Origin: Streptomyces sp. NBC_01255 | GTDB lineage: Bacteria; Actinomycetota; Actinomycetes; Streptomycetales; Streptomycetaceae | Assembly: GCF_036226445.1 (NCBI RefSeq) | Contig: NZ_CP108474.1 | Span: 6,386,001-6,450,000 of the forward strand | Direction: 5' to 3' | Length of the DNA: 64,000 bases | In this document: positions 34,364 to 41,632 of the stretch, one piece after another | Position numbering within the stretch: the first letter of the stretch is position 1 | How the letters are laid out: each line of letters opens with the position of its first letter | The notes under the pieces: generated by a model | The model's input: only the letters and a program-made list of their open reading frames with translations | Told to the model about the DNA's origin: nothing | Database searches by the model: none | Program-made: the position numbers and the translations under genes

Positions 34364-35305
34364 ATGGGACTCACCATCGGCGTCGACATCGGCGGCACGA
34401 AGATCGCGGCCGGCGTGGTCGACGAGGAGGGCAACATCCTCGACACGCACAAGGTGCCCACCCCGCCGACCCCCGAGGGCATCGTCGACGCGATCAGCGC
34501 CGCCGTCTCCGAGGCGGGCAAGGGCCACGTGATCGAGGCCGTGGGCATCGGTGCCGCCGGCTACGTCGACGACAAGCGCGCCACCGTCCTCTTCGCGCCG
34601 AACATCGACTGGCGGCACGAGCCGCTGAAGGACAAGGTCGAGCAGCGGGTCGGCCTTCCCGTCGTCGTCGAGAACGACGCCAACGCGGCGGCCTGGGGCG
34701 AGTACAAGTTCGGCGCCGGCCAGGGCCACGAGGACGTCATCTGCATCACCCTCGGCACCGGCCTCGGCGGCGGCATCATCATCGGCAACAAACTGCGCCG
34801 CGGACGCTTCGGCGTGGCCGCCGAGTTCGGCCACATCCGGGTCGTCCCGGACGGCCTGCTGTGCGGCTGCGGCAGCCAGGGCTGCTGGGAGCAGTACGCC
34901 TCCGGGCGCGCGCTCGTCCGGTACGCCAAGCAGCGCGCCAACGCCACCCCGGAGCGCGCCAAGGTCCTGCTGGGCCTCGGCGACGGCACCCCGGAAGGCA
35001 TCGAGGGCAAGCACGTCAGCCAGGCGGCGCGCGCCGGTGACCCGGTCGCCGTCGACTCCTTCCGCGAGCTGGCCCGCTGGGCGGGCGCCGGCCTCGCCGA
35101 CCTGGCCTCGCTCTTCGACCCCTCGGCGTTCATCGTCGGCGGCGGCGTCTCGGACGAGGGCGACCTAGTCCTCGACCCGATCCGGAAGTCCTTCCGGCGC
35201 TGGCTGATCGGCGGCCAGTGGCGCCCGCACGCGCAGGTCCTCGCGGCCCAGCTCGGCAACAAGGCCGGCCTGGTCGGCGCGGCGGACCTGGCCCGCCAGG
35301 GCTGA
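34364..35305 (+). CDS. glkA: ROK-family glucokinase
   Basis: Phosphorylates glucose with ATP and is the key mediator of carbon catabolite repression in Streptomyces. The 313-aa sequence has the ATP site GVDIGGTKIAAG (5-16), the sugar site VVVENDANAAAWGE, the ROK zinc site CGCGSQGCWE and LGTGLGGGI. It is very close to S. coelicolor GlkA as I recall it. ATG at 34364 with GAGGGA upstream. A near-perfect hairpin 16 nt after the stop closes the unit. Confidence 0.96.
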   Translation: MGLTIGVDIGGTKIAAGVVDEEGNILDTHKVPTPPTPEGIVDAISAAVSEAGKGHVIEAVGIGAAGYVDDKRATVLFAPNIDWRHEPLKDKVEQRVGLPVVVENDANAAAWGEYKFGAGQGHEDVICITLGTGLGGGIIIGNKLRRGRFGVAAEFGHIRVVPDGLLCGCGSQGCWEQYASGRALVRYAKQRANATPERAKVLLGLGDGTPEGIEGKHVSQAARAGDPVAVDSFRELARWAGAGLADLASLFDPSAFIVGGGVSDEGDLVLDPIRKSFRRWLIGGQWRPHAQVLAAQLGNKAGLVGAADLARQG

Positions 35306-35320
35306 CACCCGTACGAAGGC

Positions 35321-35372
35321 ATACGACGACCGCCCGCCGCGTCCTCTCGGACACGGCGGGCGGTCGTCGTAT
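35321..35372 (+). terminator. Terminator of glkA overlapping the next gene's start region
   Basis: 22-bp stem with one mismatch: ATACGACGACCGCCCGCCG... (35321-35342) with ...CGGCGGGCGGTCGTCGTAT (35351-35372) and an 8-nt loop. The right arm ends at an ATG (35371) in frame with the endonuclease-like gene, so the next promoter must lie inside or just after the hairpin. Confidence 0.85.
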
Positions 35373-35382
35373 GTTGGCTGTC

Positions 35383-36126
35383 ATGGCGATCAGCGAACTG
35401 CCCAACTCCCGTACCGAAGCGGACGGTTCGGCCGTCCTCCGGGTCCTGAGCTACAACGTCCGCTCGATGCGCGACGACGAGGACGCCCTCGCCCGGGTGA
35501 TCCGCGCCTGCGCCCCGGACCTCGTCTTCGTCCAGGAGGCCCCCCGCTTCTTCCGCTGGCGCAAGCACGCGGCCCGGCTCGCCGCCAAGAGCGAGCTCGT
35601 CATGCTGAGCGGCGGTGCCACCGCGGCCGGACCGATGCTCCTCTGCTCCCTGCGGGCCACCGTGGAACGCACCGAGGACGTGCTGCTGCCGCTCACCCCC
35701 GGCCTGCACCGCCGCGGCCTCGCGACCGCCGTCGTCCGCTTCGCCGGGGCCAGGGTCGGGCTGATCAGCTGCCACCTGAGCCTGCGGAAGGACGAGCGGT
35801 ACGCCCAGGCCGGGATGGTCCTCGACCGGGTCGCCGCGCTGGGCACCCCGTACGCCCTGGTGGCCGGAGACCTCAACGAACGACCCGGGGGCCCCGCGTT
35901 CACCCGCCTCGCGACGGAGCTCCGGGACGGCTGGGCGGTCAGCCCCTGGGGCGGCGAGTACACCTCGACCCCCGCCGACCCGCACCAGCGCATCGACGCG
36001 ATCCTGGCCACCCCGGGCATCGAGTTCCTCGGCTGCGGGGTCCCACCCCACCTCGACCCCAAGGACCTGGAAACGGCGACGGACCACCTGCCTGTACTGG
36101 CGGCGGTCCGTGTGCCTGCTGTGTAG
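35383..36126 (+). CDS. Endonuclease/exonuclease/phosphatase-family protein
   Basis: A 247-aa member of the Mg-dependent EEP superfamily. It begins RVLSYNVRSMRDDE, has FVQEAP (metal-binding Glu), SCHLSL, VAGDLNERPGG with the Asp-Leu-Asn motif, and the C-terminal ETATDHLPVLA with the catalytic Asp-His pair. The fold is shared by DNases, phosphatases and sphingomyelinases, so the substrate is open. ATG at 35383 is preferred: TATGTT is 7 nt upstream and could be a -10 for a leaderless message. An in-frame ATG at 35371 overlaps the glkA terminator. Confidence 0.85.
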   Translation: MAISELPNSRTEADGSAVLRVLSYNVRSMRDDEDALARVIRACAPDLVFVQEAPRFFRWRKHAARLAAKSELVMLSGGATAAGPMLLCSLRATVERTEDVLLPLTPGLHRRGLATAVVRFAGARVGLISCHLSLRKDERYAQAGMVLDRVAALGTPYALVAGDLNERPGGPAFTRLATELRDGWAVSPWGGEYTSTPADPHQRIDAILATPGIEFLGCGVPPHLDPKDLETATDHLPVLAAVRVPAV

Positions 36127-36145
36127 GAAGTAGGGGATCGGGGCT

Positions 36146-36883
36146 CTACACGACCGCGCCGCGGCCCGGGTCGCCGAAGCCGTCGTCGTCATCGTCGTCG
36201 TGCTTCATGCGCGCGACCAGGGTCGCGAAGCCGCCGAGGAAGCCGCCCACGCAGAGCGTCGTCAGCCACCAGGTCATGTCCCACTGGAACAGGACGGCCA
36301 CCAGCATCAGCACCGGACCGCCGATCACGCCCAGCCAGGCGAACTTGGTCGTCGCGTCCGCCTCCGGCAGCGGCGGGGGCTCCGGCGGGACGAAGTGTCC
36401 CTCCCCGGAGCCGTCCGGGCCCTGCTCCGGCTCGGCCGGGGAGTAGTCTCGCGGGCCGCTCGGGCGCACCCCGGGCGCGAAGACGACGGAGCTGCCCAGC
36501 GCGGGCTTCTCCGCTCCCGCCTCCGGCTTCCGGTCCGCGTCGGCCGAGGGCTCGCCGTCCGTCCCGGTACCGGATTCGCCGCCGGACGCGGTGGTCTCCC
36601 CGGGACCGGAATCGGCTCCCGCGTCGGCGCCGCCTTCGGTGGCTTCGGCTCCGGCAGGGGTCGCCGGCCCCGTACCCGGCCCCGTCCTGGCGTCCGGCTT
36701 CGCCGGCTCGTCCGCCGGCTCGTCCTCCGGTTCGGGCAGCGCGAGGTTCTCGATCGGCCGGTACGGCCTCGCCCCCGGCGGATCCGCGGGCTCGTCCCCG
36801 TACCCGGCGACGATCGCGGCCCACGCCGCCTCCTCGTCGATGGGCTGCGGCTCCCGCTCGCCGCCGTCCTGCTGATCAGCCAC
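36146..36883 (-). CDS. Membrane protein with long disordered cytoplasmic N-terminus, function unknown
   Basis: A 245-aa protein. Residues 1-170 are disordered and rich in Pro, Glu, Asp, Gly and Ala, with EEAAWAAIVAGYGDEP near the start as a short ordered element. Two C-terminal membrane helices follow (about 183-203 and 206-225), and the protein ends in MKHDDDDDDGFGDPGR. GTG at 36883 has GAGGAG 8 nt upstream and overlaps the end of the upstream hydrolase gene by 8 nt, so the two are co-translated. No family recognised. Confidence 0.72.
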   Translation of the reverse strand: MADQQDGGEREPQPIDEEAAWAAIVAGYGDEPADPPGARPYRPIENLALPEPEDEPADEPAKPDARTGPGTGPATPAGAEATEGGADAGADSGPGETTASGGESGTGTDGEPSADADRKPEAGAEKPALGSSVVFAPGVRPSGPRDYSPAEPEQGPDGSGEGHFVPPEPPPLPEADATTKFAWLGVIGGPVLMLVAVLFQWDMTWWLTTLCVGGFLGGFATLVARMKHDDDDDDGFGDPGRGAVV

Positions 36884-37658
36884 CGCTGCTGCTCCTCTTC
36901 CCGTCGACCGGACTCGGGGCGAGACGCTCGACGAACGCCCAGCTCTCCTCGAAGATCCGCTCCGCGTCATGGTCCAACGTCGCGACGTGGTAGCTCTGTT
37001 CCAGCAGGATCTCCCGGACGTCCGTCGAGGACACGCGGCTCAGGACGCGGGCCGAGTCGGCCGGCGGCACCACGTGGTCCTGCGGGCTGTGCAGCACCAC
37101 CAGCGGCTGCGTGACCTGCGGGAGCTCCGCGTCCACCGTGCGGAAGAACTGGCGCAGCGAGTGCGCGGCGTGCAGCGGGACGCGGTCGTAGCCGACCTCC
37201 GTCACGCCCTCCTTGGCGATGTCGCTCGCGATGCCGCTCGTCGTACGGACCAGGTGGCGGGCGACCGGCAGCGCGTGCGCCGCCAGGCCGTGCACCTTGT
37301 TGCCCGGGTTGACGAGGACGATGCCCCGCACCGCGTCACCGTGCTGGGCGGCCAGCCGCAGCGTGAGCGCCCCGCCCATGGAGAGGCCCATGACGAAGAC
37401 GGTCTCGCACCGGTCCAGAAGCTCGCGCAGGGCCCGGTCCACCTCCGCGTACCAGTCGCGCCAGGTGGTGAGCTGGAGGTCCTCCCAGCGGGTGCCGTGG
37501 CCCGGCAGCAGCGGCAGTGACACGGTGAGCCCGCGGCCGGCCAGATACTCGGCCCACGGGCGCATCGACTGCGGGGAACCGGTGAATCCGTGACAGAGAA
37601 GGACGCCGACCTCTCCGCCTTCGTGGCGGTACGGCTCGGCTCCGGGAAGGACCGGCAC
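36876..37658 (-). CDS. Alpha/beta hydrolase (carboxylesterase / monoacylglycerol lipase-like)
   Basis: A 260-aa serine hydrolase. The oxyanion-side HGFTGSPQSMRPWAEYL, the nucleophile elbow GLSMGGAL (Ser), the acid in HSPQDHVVPP (Asp) and SYHVATLDHD (His) give a full triad. It resembles Est30-type carboxylesterases and bacterial monoglyceride lipases. GTG at 37658 is chosen because AGGAG lies 6 nt upstream; a longer open frame upstream is shadow of the PlsC gene. Divergent from plsC, so a part in acyl-lipid turnover is plausible but inferred. Confidence 0.9.
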   Translation of the reverse strand: MPVLPGAEPYRHEGGEVGVLLCHGFTGSPQSMRPWAEYLAGRGLTVSLPLLPGHGTRWEDLQLTTWRDWYAEVDRALRELLDRCETVFVMGLSMGGALTLRLAAQHGDAVRGIVLVNPGNKVHGLAAHALPVARHLVRTTSGIASDIAKEGVTEVGYDRVPLHAAHSLRQFFRTVDAELPQVTQPLVVLHSPQDHVVPPADSARVLSRVSSTDVREILLEQSYHVATLDHDAERIFEESWAFVERLAPSPVDGKRSSSGG

Positions 37659-37820
37659 CGGGGTCTCCTGTTCGTTCGACTTCGGGTGCGCCGAAGCGAC
37701 GGAAAATGGGGAAGGACCTTCACGGTACGCGACCGGACCGACACCGACCAGGGCCGTAGCGGGGGCCGTGGGCAGGTACGGGATAAAGTCGTCGCGACGG
37801 CACACGGAAGGCATGGCGAG

Positions 37821-38567
37821 TTGATCTACGGCGCAATGAAGTTCTCCATCGGAGGGTCCCTGAAGCTTGCCTTCCGGCCCTGGGTCGAGGGATTGGAGAA
37901 CATTCCGGCCGAGGGTCCCGCGATCCTGGCGAGCAACCACCTCTCCTTCTCCGACTCCTTCTTCCTCCCCGCCGTCCTCGACCGCAAGGTCACGTTCATC
38001 GCGAAGGCCGAGTACTTCACCTCTCCGGGAGTGAAGGGCAAGCTCACCGCCGCCTTCTTCAAGGGCGTCGGCCAGCTCCCGGTCGACCGTTCCGGTGCCC
38101 GCGGCGCCGGCGAGGCGGCGATCAAGGCCGGCATCGAGGTCGTCGAGAAGGGCGGGCTCTTCGGGATCTATCCCGAGGGCACCCGTTCGCCCGACGGCCG
38201 GCTCTATCGGGGCAAGCCCGGCGGTCTGGCCCGGGTGGCCCTGGCCACCGGCGCGCCCGTGATCCCGGTCGCCATGATCGACACGGAGAAGATCCAGCCG
38301 CCCGGCAAGGTCGTCCCCAAGCTGATGCGCCCGGGGATCCGGATCGGCAAGCCGCTGGACTTCACCCGCTACCAGGGCATGGAGGGGGACCGCTTCATCC
38401 TCCGCTCGGTGACCGACGAGGTCATGTACGAGATCATGAAGCTGTCCGGCCAGGAGTACGTCGACATCTACGCGACCGCCGCCAAGCGGCAGATCGCGGA
38501 CGCGGAGAAGGCGGCCAAGGAGGCCGTCAAGGCCGAGATCGCGGCACGGGAAGAGTCCGGCGCGTAG
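37821..38567 (+). CDS. plsC: 1-acyl-sn-glycerol-3-phosphate acyltransferase (PlsC family)
   Basis: A 248-aa LPLAT-family acyltransferase acting in phosphatidic acid synthesis. The catalytic NHLSFSD (H-x4-D) box, the GQLPVDRSG region and the YPEGTRSPDG box are all present. The TTG at 37821 is preferred because GGAAGG lies 9 nt upstream, giving an MIYGAMKFSIGG start; the ATG at 37836 has no ribosome site. Mycobacterial Rv2182c is the positional counterpart (from memory). Acyl donors could come from the acyl-CoA ligase encoded 7 kb to the left. Confidence 0.92.
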   Translation: MIYGAMKFSIGGSLKLAFRPWVEGLENIPAEGPAILASNHLSFSDSFFLPAVLDRKVTFIAKAEYFTSPGVKGKLTAAFFKGVGQLPVDRSGARGAGEAAIKAGIEVVEKGGLFGIYPEGTRSPDGRLYRGKPGGLARVALATGAPVIPVAMIDTEKIQPPGKVVPKLMRPGIRIGKPLDFTRYQGMEGDRFILRSVTDEVMYEIMKLSGQEYVDIYATAAKRQIADAEKAAKEAVKAEIAAREESGA

Positions 38568-38634
38568 GCAGACCGGCGCGCATATGCGGACCGGGCAAGA
38601 CACCCCCTAGGGGTGTCCGGGGGTGGTGGGGGAG

Positions 38635-39849
38635 ATGGCCAAACGCGAGCGTGTCGTGCGCATGTCGGTCGAGCAGCCGCTGTGGCGGGCTCTGACCGGC
38701 TACCGCGTCCTGACGATGATCTACGCGGTCCTGCTCTTCGCCTTCGGGCGGGAGCGGTACGAGCGGCCCTGGATCGCCGTCGTGTATCTGGCGGTGATGT
38801 GCGTCTGGACCCTCGCGACCCTCCCCAAGGTGGCGAACGCGGCCAGCTGCACCAAGCGCTTCCTCGGCGCCGACCTCACCGTCGCCCTCGTCGGCATCCT
38901 GCTCACCCCGCTCGCCGACGCCCAGGCCCAGACGGTCGACGGCCCCACCCTGCCGTCGATATGGACCGCCGGCTCCGTCCTCGCGTTCGCGATCAAGGGC
39001 GGCTGGCGCTGGGCCGGAGTCGCCTCCTCCCTGGTCGCCGTCGCCAACATCGTCGAGCGCGGCGACCCCACCCGGGACACCCTCCACAACGTGCTGCTCG
39101 TCTGGGTGGCCTCCATCGCCATCGGATACGTCGTCGAGGTGGCCCGCGCCTCCGAGCGCACCCTCGCCCGCGCCCTGGAGATCGAGGCCGCGACGCGGGA
39201 GCGCGAGCGGCTCGCCCGGGACATCCACGACAGCGTCCTCCAGGTCCTCGCGATGGTGCAGCGGCGCGGCACGGCGCTGGGCGGCGAGGCCGCCGAGCTC
39301 GGCCGGATGGCGGGGGAGCAGGAAGTGGCGCTCCGTACGCTCGTCGCGGGCGGTCTCGCCCGGCCCAGCCTGGTCTCGGAGGACGAGTCGGAGGGGGCCG
39401 TGGTCCGCGTCGTCGAGGTGGACGACGAGCCCGACGAGGACACCCCCGTCGACCTGCGCCTCCTGCTCGCCCCGCGTGCCGGGTCCCGGGTCACCCTCTC
39501 CGAGCCGGGCGCGCCGGTCCTCCTGCCGCCGCCCGCCGCCCGCGAGCTGGCCGCCGCCGTCGGCGCCGCCCTGGACAATGTCCGGGTGCACGCGGGCGAG
39601 GACGCCCAGGCCTGGATCCTGATCGAGGACTGGACGGACGAGGTGATCGTCACCGTCCGGGACGACGGCCCCGGTATCCCGGAGGGCCGCCTCGCGCAGG
39701 CCGAGGGCGAGGGCCGGATGGGGGTCGCCCTCTCCATCCGGGGCAGACTGCGGGACCTGGGCGGGTCGGCCGAGCTGATCTCGGTCCCGGGGCAGGGCAC
39801 GGAAGTCGAGTTGACGGTTCCACGGGGGAAGGCAGGACAGGAAAGATGA
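38635..39849 (+). CDS. NarL-type sensor histidine kinase with membrane sensor region
   Basis: A 404-aa membrane histidine kinase. Residues about 15-155 contain four or five helices (a DUF5931-type sensor, name from memory). A short coiled coil leads to the phosphoacceptor motif RERLARDIHDSVLQVL (HisKA_3, His in DIHDS). The C-terminal HATPase domain shows DNVRVHAGEDA and DDGPGIPEGRL. ATG at 38635 is chosen; a GTG at 38623 would add four residues and neither has ideal spacing from the G-rich stretch upstream. Its TGA overlaps the regulator ATG. The signal is unknown. Confidence 0.9.
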   Translation: MAKRERVVRMSVEQPLWRALTGYRVLTMIYAVLLFAFGRERYERPWIAVVYLAVMCVWTLATLPKVANAASCTKRFLGADLTVALVGILLTPLADAQAQTVDGPTLPSIWTAGSVLAFAIKGGWRWAGVASSLVAVANIVERGDPTRDTLHNVLLVWVASIAIGYVVEVARASERTLARALEIEAATRERERLARDIHDSVLQVLAMVQRRGTALGGEAAELGRMAGEQEVALRTLVAGGLARPSLVSEDESEGAVVRVVEVDDEPDEDTPVDLRLLLAPRAGSRVTLSEPGAPVLLPPPAARELAAAVGAALDNVRVHAGEDAQAWILIEDWTDEVIVTVRDDGPGIPEGRLAQAEGEGRMGVALSIRGRLRDLGGSAELISVPGQGTEVELTVPRGKAGQER

Positions 39850-40532
39850 GCGAGCAGCAGGCCGACCGGCAGCGGATCAAGGTGATGGTCGTCGACGACC
39901 ATCCGATGTGGCGGGACGCGGTCGCCCGCGACCTCGCGGAGGCGGGCTTCGACGTGGTCGCCACGGCGGGCGACGGCGAGCAGGCCGTGCGCCGGGCCAC
40001 GGCGGTCGGCCCCGACGTCCTCGTCCTGGACCTGAACCTGCCGGTCAAGCCGGGCGTCCAGGTCTGCAAGGAGCTCGTCGGCGCGCACCCGGCGCTGCGG
40101 GTCCTCGTCCTCTCGGCGAGCGGCGAGCACGCCGACGTCCTGGAGGCGGTCAAGTCCGGTGCCACCGGCTACCTCCTCAAGTCGGCCAGTACGGCGGAGC
40201 TGATCGACGCCGTGCGGCGGACGGCCGTCGGCGACCCCGTCTTCACCCCCGGCCTCGCCGGTCTCGTCCTCGGCGAGTACCGCAGGCTGGCCTCCGAGCC
40301 CGCCCTGGCGGCCGGCGGTGACGAGCCGAAGGCCCCGCAGCTGACCGAGCGCGAGACCGAGGTCCTGCGGCTCGTCGCCAAGGGGCTCAGCTACAAGCAG
40401 ATCGCCGAGCGCCTGGTGATCTCGCACCGCACCGTCCAGAACCACGTTCAGAACACCCTCGGCAAGCTCCAGCTCCACAACCGGGTGGAGCTCGTCCGGT
40501 ACGCCATCGAGCGCGGGCTCGACGACGCCTGA
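39846..40532 (+). CDS. NarL/LuxR-family response regulator
   Basis: A 228-aa regulator: receiver domain 10-125 with Asp17/Asp18, phosphoacceptor Asp62 (VLDLNLP) and the conserved Lys in GYLLKSAS, then a LuxR-type helix-turn-helix at about 165-225 (LTERETEVLRLVAKGLSYKQ). ATG at 39846 overlaps the kinase stop (ATGA), making a clear kinase-regulator pair. A large inverted repeat lies 41-85 nt downstream, before the dehydrogenase gene, and might be a terminator or this regulator's target. Confidence 0.94.
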   Translation: MSEQQADRQRIKVMVVDDHPMWRDAVARDLAEAGFDVVATAGDGEQAVRRATAVGPDVLVLDLNLPVKPGVQVCKELVGAHPALRVLVLSASGEHADVLEAVKSGATGYLLKSASTAELIDAVRRTAVGDPVFTPGLAGLVLGEYRRLASEPALAAGGDEPKAPQLTERETEVLRLVAKGLSYKQIAERLVISHRTVQNHVQNTLGKLQLHNRVELVRYAIERGLDDA

Positions 40533-40572
40533 GGCACGCCCCGAGGAGTGCCCCGCACCGGGCGCGGAGACC

Positions 40573-40617
40573 TGATGGGCCGTATATTCGCGAAGACCGC
40601 GCATATCCGGCCCATCA
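40573..40617. promoter_or_regulatory. Long inverted repeat before the dehydrogenase gene
   Basis: TGATGGGCCG (40573-40582) and CGGCCCATCA (40608-40617) are perfect, and the inner sequences TATATTCGCG and CGCGCATATC also pair except for two positions, giving a near-continuous 20-bp dyad with a 5-nt centre. It begins 41 nt after the response regulator stop and ends 19 nt before the dehydrogenase GTG. It may be a terminator, but a TATATT -10-like hexamer sits in its left arm, so an operator is equally possible. Confidence 0.6.
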
Positions 40618-40636
40618 CCGCTTCTAGGGGAAATCC

Positions 40637-41632
40637 GTGGAAATCCTGGCATTCGGCGTGCAGGCGGACGAGAAGCCCCTGATCGAGAAGGCCTTCGAGG
40701 GGCACCACGACGTCCGCTGCCTGGAGGTGTTCCTCACCCCGGACACCGCTCCCATCGCGGCCGGCTACGAGATCGTCTCCACCAGCGTCAACGCCATCCT
40801 CGACCACACGGTCCTGCAGACCCTCGTCGCCGGCGGCACCCAGATGATCGCCCAGCGCTCCACGGGCTTCAACAACATCGACCTGGAGGTCGCCGAGCGC
40901 CTCGGCCTCACCGTCGCCCGGGTCTCGTACTACTCCCCGTACTCCGTCGCCGAGTTCGCCTGGACGCTCGCGATGGCCGTCAATCGCCGGATCGTCCGCG
41001 CCTCCAACCGGACCCGCGACTTCGACTTCCGCCTCGACGGTCTGATGGGCCGTGACCTGCGGGGCCGTACCGTCGGCGTCCTCGGCACCGGCAAGATCGG
41101 CGAGGCCTTCACCCGGATCGCCGAGGGCTTCGGCATGAACCTGCTCGGCTGGGACGTCGCCGAGAACCCGGTCTGCCTCGCGCTGGGCATGGAGTACGTG
41201 GACAAGGAGCGGCTCTTCGCCGAGGCCGACCTCATCAGCCTGCACGTGCCGCTGCTCCCGTCCACCCATCACCTCATCGACGCCGACGCCCTCAGGGCGA
41301 TGAAGGACGACGTGATCCTGGTGAACTCCAGCCGCGGCGGGCTCATCGACACCGAGGCCCTGGTCGCCGAGCTCCGGTCCGGCCGCTTCACCGGTGTCGG
41401 CCTGGACGTGTACGAGGCGGAGGCCGGGCTCTTCTTCCTCGACAAGTCCCTGGAGATCGTCGAGGACGACACCCTGGCCCGCCTCGTCACCTTCCCGAAC
41501 GTGGTGGTCACTTCCCACCAGGCGTACTACACGGTCGACGCCGTCCGCCAGATCATCGACACCACGGTCCGGAACGTCCTCGACTACACCGCCGGCCGGC
41601 GCAGCGAGAACGTCCTGGTCCCGAGAAGCTAG
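40637..41632 (+). CDS. D-2-hydroxyacid dehydrogenase (D-lactate dehydrogenase-like)
   Basis: A 331-aa NAD-dependent enzyme. It has the substrate-side QRSTGFNNIDL, YSPYSVAEFAWTLAMA, the Rossmann GVLGTGKIGEAF, catalytic Arg in VNSSRGGLID, Glu in the YEAEAGLFF region and His in VTSHQAYYT. The overall pattern is that of fermentative D-LDH (E. coli LdhA type), interconverting pyruvate and D-lactate. GTG at 40637 with AGGGGAAA upstream. Its stop abuts the stop of the convergent trpE-trpG gene with no intergenic base. Possibly regulated through the palindrome just upstream. Confidence 0.92.
   Translation: MEILAFGVQADEKPLIEKAFEGHHDVRCLEVFLTPDTAPIAAGYEIVSTSVNAILDHTVLQTLVAGGTQMIAQRSTGFNNIDLEVAERLGLTVARVSYYSPYSVAEFAWTLAMAVNRRIVRASNRTRDFDFRLDGLMGRDLRGRTVGVLGTGKIGEAFTRIAEGFGMNLLGWDVAENPVCLALGMEYVDKERLFAEADLISLHVPLLPSTHHLIDADALRAMKDDVILVNSSRGGLIDTEALVAELRSGRFTGVGLDVYEAEAGLFFLDKSLEIVEDDTLARLVTFPNVVVTSHQAYYTVDAVRQIIDTTVRNVLDYTAGRRSENVLVPRS

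Noticed and set aside
36876..38603. 575-codon version of the alpha/beta hydrolase
   Set aside because: The extra N-terminus lies antisense over plsC; the GTG at 37658 has a proper AGGAG site and gives normal family length.
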